From TC-15 sp034437275 (lineage in GTDB: Bacteria > Chloroflexota > Anaerolineae > Aggregatilineales > Aggregatilineaceae), in contig DAOTUD010000127.1 of the NCBI GenBank assembly GCA_034437275.1, forward strand, positions 1-64,000: DNA of 64,000 nucleotides, given 5' to 3'. Under the pieces are notes generated by a model. The model was not told the DNA's origin and ran no database searches. It saw nothing but the letters and a program-made list of their open reading frames with translations. Positions 35,596-42,914 of the stretch are shown piece after piece. Within the stretch, counting starts at the first letter, position 1, and the number at the start of each line of letters is the position of its first letter. The position numbers and the translations under genes are program-made.

Positions 35596-37883
35596 TCAAA
35601 CTTCGTCCCGAACAAGCGGAAATCATTCATGGCTATTCGCGCGGGCAAGTTGGGGTTGCTGCCGTTCCTGGGAGTGGCAAAACCTTTACGCTAGCGCATA
35701 TAGCTGCTCGCCTGATCCACGACCAACGCTTGGAACATGATCAGGAAGTGTTGATTGTGACCTTCACAAATTCCGCCGTCAACAGTTTCCAGGCGCGTAT
35801 CGCTCATCTTCTGCGTGATCAATACGGTCTGCTGCCCTATGTAGGGTATCGGGTTCGCACGCTGCATGGCTTGGCCCATGATATTGTCCGGGAGCGCCCT
35901 GCCCTGGTGGGACTGGCTGACGATTTTTCGATTCTGGATGAGTCTGCCTCTTTAAACATCCTGCACAGCATTGTCGGGCAGCATCTTGAGACCTGGGGAG
36001 ACCGGTTGGTTGAGGAATACGCCGGGCCGGAAATCCCGCCCAAAAAAGCGTGCTACCAGTTTGGTCGTGAATTCCCCGGGCTGGTGACAAGTTTCGTCAA
36101 ACGGGCCAAGGACCTTCGGCTGGCCCCGGAAGCGATCCTGGCATCTGTGTACGACACTGAGACGCTTCTTACACTTGTCCATTTCGCAGCCCAGGTTTAT
36201 GAAGACTATCAGCGCAGCCTGGCGTATCGTGGAGCAGTCGATTTTGACGATCTGGTCTGGCTGGCGCTAGAGGCGTTGGCGCGTGACGAGCAATATTGGC
36301 AGCGGCTCCAGGATCGTTGGCCGTATATCCTCGAGGACGAAGCCCAAGATAGCAGCCAGCTTCAAGAGGAAATGCTCGGATGTCTCAGCCGCGAACGCAA
36401 GAATTGGATTCGTGTCGGCGATCCGAATCAGGCGATCAACACCACGTTTACAACCGCCGATCCGCGCTATCTGCTTCAATTTTTGGATACGCCTGGAGTG
36501 AAGGAAAAACCGCTCTCGGTGTCCGGGCGTTCGACGCCGGCTATTGTGGCGCTGGCAAATGAACTGGTGCGCTGGACGGTCGAAGATCATCCCACGCCAC
36601 CCTTGCGTGATGCGTTTACTCTCCGTGATAATCCGCGACGCGGCCCGCTGCGTGGCGTTATTCAGTTGACGGATCGTGATGATCCACAGCCGAACCCAGA
36701 AAATGTCCCGGATAGCCTCCATATTCTGTACTTTCCTGGACAGAAGATGACGCCTGACCAGGAACTGGATGCTATGGTAGCGGGGGAGGAATATTCGTTA
36801 TATGAGTGGTGGCAAGAGATTCAGGAGCTTCCCGAGGATCAACGTCCAACAGTTGCTGTTCTGGTACCGCAAAACAGCCGTGGCTTTAAGTTGGCCCGCG
36901 AACTACGCCGTTACACTATTCCCTACGAGGAGTTATTGCGCAGCACGACAGCCACACGCGAGTCGGTGAATCTGCTGCACGTCGTGCTGGCCTATCTCGC
37001 CAATCCGACGGGTCTTCGCGATCTAAAGCAGCTATTCTGGGACCTGATGGCGTCTGAGAAACGGCAGGCTGTGCGAGAAGACACCGATCTTAGAGATACC
37101 ATCGCTAAGCTTTTCACGGAAATCCGCAACATTGAAGACTTTCTCTGGCCTTTTGGCGCTCAGGAGACGTTGCTTGCCGGGCATGTCGCGGGAAAATACA
37201 CTTGGGTCGTAGACGATCTGGCGAATTTCCGCGTGGTGGTACGCCGTTGGCTGCAAGCGATGACGCTGCCGGTCGACCAGCTTGTGTTGACGGTTGGGCA
37301 GGATCTGTTTGATGAGCCGTCAGATATTGCGTTGGTCCATAAGGTAGCTGTGCTGCTGCGCGGATTGTCGCAAGAGCATCCAGAATGGCGCTTGGGGGAG
37401 TTCGTGGAAGAACTAAAGGCCATCAGTGGTAATCAACGGCGCTTTTTGGGATTTGACGATGCGGAGGCAGGCTACGAACCGAAGCCTGGTGTCGTAACCG
37501 TCGCGACGATGCACGCAGCTAAAGGGCTTGAGTGGGATCGCGTCTATTTGATGTCGGTTAGTAACTATGATTTTCCGGCGGCGATGCCCTATGATTCGTA
37601 TTTGGGGGAACGCTGGTTCGTGCGCGATCAACTGAATCTGGAGGCCGAGCTATTGGCTCAACTGGAGGGACTCGCTGCGGGCGGTGATTACACTGAAGGT
37701 GAGGCCACGCTTCAGGCGAGGTTGGATTATTCGCGCGAACGGCTGCGCTTGTTGTATGTCGGTATCACACGTGCCCGTCGGGAGTTAGTTCTATCCTGGA
37801 ACATGGGGCGATTCTGGCAGCGCGGTAAGGCCAACCAGCCAGCGCTTCCGTTAGTAATGCTCAAGGAATATATGGAGGTGTAA
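35592..37883 (+). CDS. UvrD/AddA-like superfamily I DNA helicase
   Basis: 763 residues from GTG 35592, which overlaps the preceding stop and has GGAGG 10 bases upstream. Q motif Q8; motif I VPGSGKT (K30); motif II EDEAQD (about 248-253); motif III VGDPNQAI (about 275-282); motif V ATMHAAKGLEWD (about 637-648); motif VI LLYVGITRARRE (about 720-731). These make an active UvrD/Rep/AddA type 3'-5' helicase. No C-terminal RecB nuclease domain is attached, and a region of about 110 residues (350-460) between motifs IV and V is acidic and specific to this protein. Probable partner of the preceding AddB-like protein and the following nuclease. Confidence 0.92.
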   Translation: MIKLRPEQAEIIHGYSRGQVGVAAVPGSGKTFTLAHIAARLIHDQRLEHDQEVLIVTFTNSAVNSFQARIAHLLRDQYGLLPYVGYRVRTLHGLAHDIVRERPALVGLADDFSILDESASLNILHSIVGQHLETWGDRLVEEYAGPEIPPKKACYQFGREFPGLVTSFVKRAKDLRLAPEAILASVYDTETLLTLVHFAAQVYEDYQRSLAYRGAVDFDDLVWLALEALARDEQYWQRLQDRWPYILEDEAQDSSQLQEEMLGCLSRERKNWIRVGDPNQAINTTFTTADPRYLLQFLDTPGVKEKPLSVSGRSTPAIVALANELVRWTVEDHPTPPLRDAFTLRDNPRRGPLRGVIQLTDRDDPQPNPENVPDSLHILYFPGQKMTPDQELDAMVAGEEYSLYEWWQEIQELPEDQRPTVAVLVPQNSRGFKLARELRRYTIPYEELLRSTTATRESVNLLHVVLAYLANPTGLRDLKQLFWDLMASEKRQAVREDTDLRDTIAKLFTEIRNIEDFLWPFGAQETLLAGHVAGKYTWVVDDLANFRVVVRRWLQAMTLPVDQLVLTVGQDLFDEPSDIALVHKVAVLLRGLSQEHPEWRLGEFVEELKAISGNQRRFLGFDDAEAGYEPKPGVVTVATMHAAKGLEWDRVYLMSVSNYDFPAAMPYDSYLGERWFVRDQLNLEAELLAQLEGLAAGGDYTEGEATLQARLDYSRERLRLLYVGITRARRELVLSWNMGRFWQRGKANQPALPLVMLKEYMEV

Positions 37884-37905
37884 CATAAAATTACAAGAAG
37901 GCTTT

Positions 37906-38700
37906 GTGTTTAGTCAGAGTAGTTTGCAAAGTTATGTGGATTGTCCGCGGCGTTTTCAACTGCGGTATGTTGCAGAGCGGGCGTGGCCTGCGGTGCAAGC
38001 CGAGCCAGCCTTTGAACATGAGCGTCATCTCGAACGTGGCGCACAGTTTCACCGCCTTGTGGAACGCCACCAGTTGGGCATCGATGTCGCATCTTTGGAA
38101 GCGTCGATCGATGATAAAGAGCTGTTGTCTTGGTGGCGTGCTTATTTGGCTTTTGATTTTTTGCATAATTTGGAGGGTTCGCGCCATTCAGAGTTTGTTT
38201 TGTCGGCCCTGGTGGATGGGTGGCGATTGACGGCTGTGTATGACTTGTTGGTTGTTCAACCCGGCGAGCGTATGTTTATTTTCGATTGGAAGACAGCCCG
38301 TCGATTCCCGGGTCGTCAATGGTTTGAGGGGCGTTTGCAGACGCGGGTGTATCTGTTACTGGTGGTTGAGGCGGGTTTGGACGTTTTTGGAAGTGAAGTG
38401 TTGCCAGAACATGTTGTGATGTTTTACTGGGTTGCCGGGGAGGTTGTCGAATTTCCCTACTCTACGGCGCAGTTTGAGCGTGATCGGGATTATTTGCGGG
38501 GGTTGTTGGCTGAGATTGCGTCTAAGAATGATGCTGTGTGGCCTTTGACGGTTGATGAGCGGCGCTGTCGTTTTTGTGAGTATCGGTCGCTTTGTGAGCG
38601 TGGCGTGGTGGCTGGCAAGTTTTCGGATCAGGGGATGTTTGATCTCGCTGGTGGGTCAGTTGGTGTTGGTTTGGGTGGTGTGCTTGAGGAGGGTTTTTAG
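37906..38700 (+). CDS. Free-standing RecB/Cas4-type PD-(D/E)XK nuclease with likely Fe-S cluster
   Basis: 264 residues from GTG 37906. The core has D113 (AVYDLL) and D127-W-K129 (IFDWKTARR), the metal-binding and catalytic residues of the fold, followed by the motif QTRVYLLLV. Four Cys, C13 (YVDCPRRF) and C221, C224, C230, are placed like the 4Fe-4S staple of AddB and Cas4. The frame is open back to 37885, where the codon is ATA, six bases after GGAGG (37874-37878); see findings. It should degrade DNA ends together with the two helicase-fold subunits encoded just upstream. Base use on the coding strand is G/T-rich near its end, unlike the next gene. Confidence 0.85.
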   Translation: MFSQSSLQSYVDCPRRFQLRYVAERAWPAVQAEPAFEHERHLERGAQFHRLVERHQLGIDVASLEASIDDKELLSWWRAYLAFDFLHNLEGSRHSEFVLSALVDGWRLTAVYDLLVVQPGERMFIFDWKTARRFPGRQWFEGRLQTRVYLLLVVEAGLDVFGSEVLPEHVVMFYWVAGEVVEFPYSTAQFERDRDYLRGLLAEIASKNDAVWPLTVDERRCRFCEYRSLCERGVVAGKFSDQGMFDLAGGSVGVGLGGVLEEGF

Positions 38701-38880
38701 TCTGAATGACTATGCGAAATAAGCTTGCATGGCATTCCCCACCAACCATCTCTCCTGCCGACAAAGTTCAAAACCACGTCGGTGGCCACCCACTCGTTGC
38801 CCAGATCCTGGCACAGCGAGGCATCACGACACTGTCGGCGGTACGTGCGTTCCTATCACCGGACCACTACGCCCCTACTC
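38521..38880. other. Abrupt switch of G/C strand asymmetry
   Basis: By direct count, 38521-38700 has 72 G and 23 C on the plus strand; 38701-38880 has 37 G and 65 C. From here to the window end the plus strand appears mostly C-rich in genes of either orientation (sampled at 41.7 and 49.0 kb). Confidence 0.7.
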
Positions 38881-41045
38881 CACCGTCAGCCTTACCCGAT
38901 CTTGAACGGATAGTCGCCCGTCTTGGGCATGCTATCCAACATCACGAAAAAATTCTGATCTGGGGTGATTTCGATGTAGATGGACAGACCGCCACCGCGC
39001 TGCTGCTGGATGCGCTGACGCGATTAGGTGCACAAGTCGCGTTTTACATCCCACACCGCTTGCGTGAGTCGCATGGAATACAGGTAGCCAGCCTTAAGCA
39101 ACAAATCGCGCAGTGTTCGCCTACAGTGTTGTTAACGTGTGATACGGGGGTGTCTGCTTTTTTTGCGATTGACTATGCGAAATCGCTCGGCATCACCATC
39201 CTGGTCACTGATCATCACGATTTACCGCCCACACTACCCAACGCCGACGCCATTCTGAATCCCAAGCGTCTGCCCGAAGCTCATCCGCTGGCGTCCTTAC
39301 CCGGCGTTGGCGTCGTTTACAAACTGGTCGAACACCTGTATACGCAGCATGGGCGCGAGGCCGAACTCGATCACTTTCTCGATCTCGTTGCACTCGGCAT
39401 CGTCGCTGATGTGGCAGAGCAAACCAAAGACACCCGCTACCTGCTCCAGATCGGGCTGGAACAACTTCAAAACACACAGCGCACCGGCCTGCAAGCGCTC
39501 ATCGAGACTGCCAACCTGAACCCTGACCAACTCCGTGCCACCGACATTGGTTTCCAGCTTGGCCCGCGCCTCAACGCCGCCGGACGCCTGGACGATGCAC
39601 GCCCGGTCGTCGAACTACTCACTACCGACGATCCCGCCCAAGCCCAACTCCTGGCAGCCCAACTCGAAGGGCTGAACAACCAGCGCCGCCTGCAAAGCGA
39701 CCAGATCTACACAGCCACACAAGAACAGATTACCCAGGACCCCACCGTATTAGACTGGGAAGGCCTCGTGCTCGCCCATCCCGCCTGGCATCCCGGCATC
39801 ATCGGCATTGTCGCCAGCCGTCTCGCCGACCGCTACCAGCGCCCGGTGGTACTGCTCAGCATCGCCGATGACGGCACCGCGCGCGGGTCGGCACGGTCGG
39901 TGCCGGGCTACGACATCGGCGCCGCCATCGCGGCCCAGGCCGACCTGCTCGATCATCATGGCGGCCACCCTGGGGCTGCCGGGCTGGCGCTACCTGCCGA
40001 CAACATCCCCGCGTTCCGCCGCCGGCTGTCCGATACCCTGCGCGAGATACGTGATCCGGAACAAAAACCCGGCCTGACGCTGGACGCCATCATCCCCCTC
40101 GACGAAACGACGCTCGAACTGGCCCACGAGTTGAACCGCCTCGCCCCTTTCGGCGAAGGCAACCCGCCCGTCACACTCGCGACAACCGATGTAGAACTCA
40201 AAAGCGCTGCCCTGTTTGGCAGCACACAGCGGCACCGGCGGTTGACCATCACCGACAAAGCCGGCACACAACGCCAGGTCATCTGGTGGCAAAGCGCCGA
40301 CCAACCGCTGCCCGAAGGTACTTTTGATATCGCCTACCATCTCGCCCTCAACACGTATCGGGGCAACACCGAGCTGCAGATCACCCTGCTGGACTACCGG
40401 CGCTCCGAGACAGCCACCCCCACCGTCGAACACCCGGCACGCACCATCACCGACTATCGCGGAACCACGGAACCCACAGACACATTACACACCGCCTGTA
40501 CAGAATATCCTGAGGCCGCAATCTGGGCTGAGGGATACCGCCGGGCAGCATCACCAGGCCATACCCTCGCCAATCTGGCCGCGGCTGACACCCTGATCAT
40601 CTACACCACGCCCCCCACCCCTCAGGCGCTCCAGAGCGCGCTGGAACAGGTCAATCCCACCCATGCCATCCTGATCGGTGTTGATCCGCCCATCAACACG
40701 CTCACCGCCATCCTGAAGCGGGTCCTGAGCCTAATCAAATACATCCTCAACCATCAGGACGGCAAAACAACACTCAGCGCACTAGCCGGAGCCGTTGGCC
40801 AGTCACACCTGACCATCCGCGCCATTTTAGACTATTACGCGGCGCGCGGGGATCTCCAGGTCGCATACAATCGTAGTAACAGTATCACCGTCACGTATCC
40901 GCCTGAACACGCCGGAATTCACGACGATCACACGCTTTCCGCCCACATGGTAACCATCAAATCCGAGGTGGCAGAAACCGCCGCCTATCGCGCTTTTTTC
41001 CAGCGTGCCGATCCATATATGCTGCTAGGATGGGATAAACCATGA
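38706..41045 (+). CDS. recJ: Single-stranded-DNA exonuclease RecJ
   Basis: 779 residues. DHH phosphoesterase motifs: GDFDVDGQ (motif I, about residues 80-87), DTGVSAF (motif II), VTDHHDLP (motif III) and LGIVADVAEQ (motif IV). The DHHA1 domain has SARSVPGYDIG and GGHPGAAG. An OB-like domain and a C-terminal region of about 200 residues follow, as in the longer Bacillus-type RecJ; its end has a winged-helix-like segment (LSALAGAVGQSHLTIRAILDYY). RecJ digests single-stranded DNA 5' to 3' in recombination and repair. ATG 38706 lacks a ribosome binding site and lies 5 bases after the nuclease stop; ATG 38712 is an alternative. Codon use is C/A-rich, in contrast to the nuclease. Confidence 0.94.
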   Translation: MTMRNKLAWHSPPTISPADKVQNHVGGHPLVAQILAQRGITTLSAVRAFLSPDHYAPTPPSALPDLERIVARLGHAIQHHEKILIWGDFDVDGQTATALLLDALTRLGAQVAFYIPHRLRESHGIQVASLKQQIAQCSPTVLLTCDTGVSAFFAIDYAKSLGITILVTDHHDLPPTLPNADAILNPKRLPEAHPLASLPGVGVVYKLVEHLYTQHGREAELDHFLDLVALGIVADVAEQTKDTRYLLQIGLEQLQNTQRTGLQALIETANLNPDQLRATDIGFQLGPRLNAAGRLDDARPVVELLTTDDPAQAQLLAAQLEGLNNQRRLQSDQIYTATQEQITQDPTVLDWEGLVLAHPAWHPGIIGIVASRLADRYQRPVVLLSIADDGTARGSARSVPGYDIGAAIAAQADLLDHHGGHPGAAGLALPADNIPAFRRRLSDTLREIRDPEQKPGLTLDAIIPLDETTLELAHELNRLAPFGEGNPPVTLATTDVELKSAALFGSTQRHRRLTITDKAGTQRQVIWWQSADQPLPEGTFDIAYHLALNTYRGNTELQITLLDYRRSETATPTVEHPARTITDYRGTTEPTDTLHTACTEYPEAAIWAEGYRRAASPGHTLANLAAADTLIIYTTPPTPQALQSALEQVNPTHAILIGVDPPINTLTAILKRVLSLIKYILNHQDGKTTLSALAGAVGQSHLTIRAILDYYAARGDLQVAYNRSNSITVTYPPEHAGIHDDHTLSAHMVTIKSEVAETAAYRAFFQRADPYMLLGWDKP

Positions 41046-41659
41046 CACACTACCTCGTACCGGCCAAAACCATACGTATCGAAAATGTGGTTGTCAACTC
41101 GCGTTTTATCGCTACGGTTGGCCGCGCAGACACCGTCAACGACGCCAAAGCCTTTATCCACGCTGTGCGTGACGACATGCCGGATGCCGCGCACCACGTC
41201 CACGCCTTCAAAGTCGGGTACGGCAGCAGCATCACCGAAGGCATGACCGATGACGGCGAACCCTCAGGCACTTCCGGCCCGCCGATACTGGCCGTGCTGC
41301 GCGGCGCGGACATCGGCAACATCGTGATCGTGGTCACGCGCTACTTTGGCGGCACCAAACTGGGAACCGGCGGCCTCGTGCGCGCCTATGGCGGTGCAGC
41401 TAAGGACGCTCTCGCCCTCCTCCCGGTCGAGATGAAAGTTGAAAAGCGGACCATCGGCGTCACCGTCCCCTACAGCTTCTACGAACGCCTGAAACTGGTG
41501 ATGGAAGAACATCGCGCGGAAATTGATGACGAAACATTCGCCGCCGATGTGACCGTCTATGCGCAAGTGCCGGTCAATCAACTCAACGCCCTCGCTGAGG
41601 CCATCCATGAACTGACCGCAGGCCAGGTCAGCCCCATCATGCTCGATGAAGAGGATTGA
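41042..41659 (+). CDS. yigZ: IMPACT/YigZ family protein
   Basis: 205 residues, the usual length. N-terminal IMPACT domain (NSRFIA, HHVHAFKVG, DDGEPSGTSG, VTRYFGGTKLGTGGLVRAYG) and a C-terminal ferredoxin-like domain (from about residue 140). Structures of the family suggest nucleic acid or nucleotide binding; the cellular role in bacteria is unsettled. The ATG overlaps the recJ stop (ATGA), so it is coupled to recJ. Confidence 0.93.
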   Translation: MTHYLVPAKTIRIENVVVNSRFIATVGRADTVNDAKAFIHAVRDDMPDAAHHVHAFKVGYGSSITEGMTDDGEPSGTSGPPILAVLRGADIGNIVIVVTRYFGGTKLGTGGLVRAYGGAAKDALALLPVEMKVEKRTIGVTVPYSFYERLKLVMEEHRAEIDDETFAADVTVYAQVPVNQLNALAEAIHELTAGQVSPIMLDEED

Positions 41660-41660
41660 C

Positions 41661-42839
41661 ATGACGCACAAGCTGCTTGGCCAAACCCTGGATAACCGCT
41701 ATCGCTTCGAGCACCACCTCGGCGAGAGTGGTACCACACACACCTTTCGCATCACCGATCTACACCACGACACCCCCTGTGTTGCCAAAGTCCTGAAGCA
41801 CCCGCCCGACCACCCGACCCGGTTGCAGCGCGAAGTGGCGCGCCTCGTGCGCCTGGAGCATCCGCACATCGCACGCTGTCTCGGCATGATCGAGTTGGGC
41901 GGACATACCATCCTGTTACGGCACCATATCGCGGGCGAATCACTGTTAGACAAGGTTACCCCCCCGCTGCCCACTACCGCAGCGCTGACCTTCATCACGC
42001 CGCTGGCCGCTGCGCTTTACTTTGCGCACCACAGCAACATCCTGCATCTGAACCTAAAGCCATCGAACATCCTGCTTGACGAAACATACAAGACCCTGGT
42101 CGTGACCGACTTCTACCTGCCGCACTTGCTGCATACGCCGCCGAATTCGCCCTACACCCCGCCCGAGCAACGCGCCAAACAGTCTTTGGGCGTGACCGCC
42201 GACATCTATGCCCTGGGCGCGTTACTGCGCTGGCTGTTGAGTGGCGAAACACCCAACACACCACAGGCAATCTCACACGACATGCCGCTTGCTGTACAGG
42301 ACATCATCACACGCAGCCTGCACACTGACCCCACCCAACGCTATCAATCCGTACAAAACTTTCACGATGCGCTCGTCGAAGCGGTTGGCGCGCCGCCGAT
42401 CCATCTGGACACGCTCACCCATGCGACAGAGGAAATCAACGCGCCAACGGAGATGAAACTACCCGAATGGTCGCAGTTCATGGGGCCAGTCCCGTCTCCA
42501 GAAGCACAGACGGACGCTCCTGCCAACAAACTCGCCGCCCCACCGACAATTCCGCATCAACTCGCCGTCGACCCAGGCCAGGTGGAAACCGACCCCCACC
42601 TTGAAGACTCGCATCAAAAACCGACCATGCCGTCTATCCAGACTCCACCGCCTACCATCCCCGCCCAGGATCACGTTGCCGCACCGCCACCCTCATCCCT
42701 CCATCCCGCCCACCAGCCCTACAACATCTCGCCTCGTCAACGCCGGTCCGCTCCGGCCCCGATGATCATCCTGCTCACGGCGGCAGCGGTGCTGCTCGTG
42801 GCGATGCTCTGTCTTGCCAGCCTGTACTTGCTGTTGTAA
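41661..42839 (+). CDS. Membrane-anchored Ser/Thr protein kinase homologue, probable pseudokinase
   Basis: 392 residues from ATG 41661 (AGAGGA 5 bases upstream; ATG 41646 would overlap the previous gene). Residues 12-270 have the protein kinase fold: glycine loop LGESGTTHTF, VAK lysine K43, helix C Glu E58, catalytic loop, DF motif D150-F151-Y152 and a TPPEQR activation-segment end. The catalytic loop reads H129-L130-N131 instead of HRD, so the proton-accepting Asp is Asn, and the DFG glycine is Tyr. The rest of the loop (LKPSN) is normal. This predicts loss of phosphotransfer with possible retention of ATP binding. Residues 270-360 are Pro-rich and disordered; a single membrane segment (about 366-392) ends the protein with no extracellular domain. 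Confidence 0.85.
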   Translation: MTHKLLGQTLDNRYRFEHHLGESGTTHTFRITDLHHDTPCVAKVLKHPPDHPTRLQREVARLVRLEHPHIARCLGMIELGGHTILLRHHIAGESLLDKVTPPLPTTAALTFITPLAAALYFAHHSNILHLNLKPSNILLDETYKTLVVTDFYLPHLLHTPPNSPYTPPEQRAKQSLGVTADIYALGALLRWLLSGETPNTPQAISHDMPLAVQDIITRSLHTDPTQRYQSVQNFHDALVEAVGAPPIHLDTLTHATEEINAPTEMKLPEWSQFMGPVPSPEAQTDAPANKLAAPPTIPHQLAVDPGQVETDPHLEDSHQKPTMPSIQTPPPTIPAQDHVAAPPPSSLHPAHQPYNISPRQRRSAPAPMIILLTAAAVLLVAMLCLASLYLLL

Positions 42840-42914
42840 CCGTGACTGTACAACAAGAAAGCGGAACAGCCAGGCTGCCCCGCCATCCCTTACCGCGAAA
42901 CATGTGGATATGCT

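Noticed and set aside
41646..41660. Earlier start of the pseudokinase gene
   Set aside because: Would overlap the IMPACT gene, while AGAGGA is well placed for the ATG at 41661.
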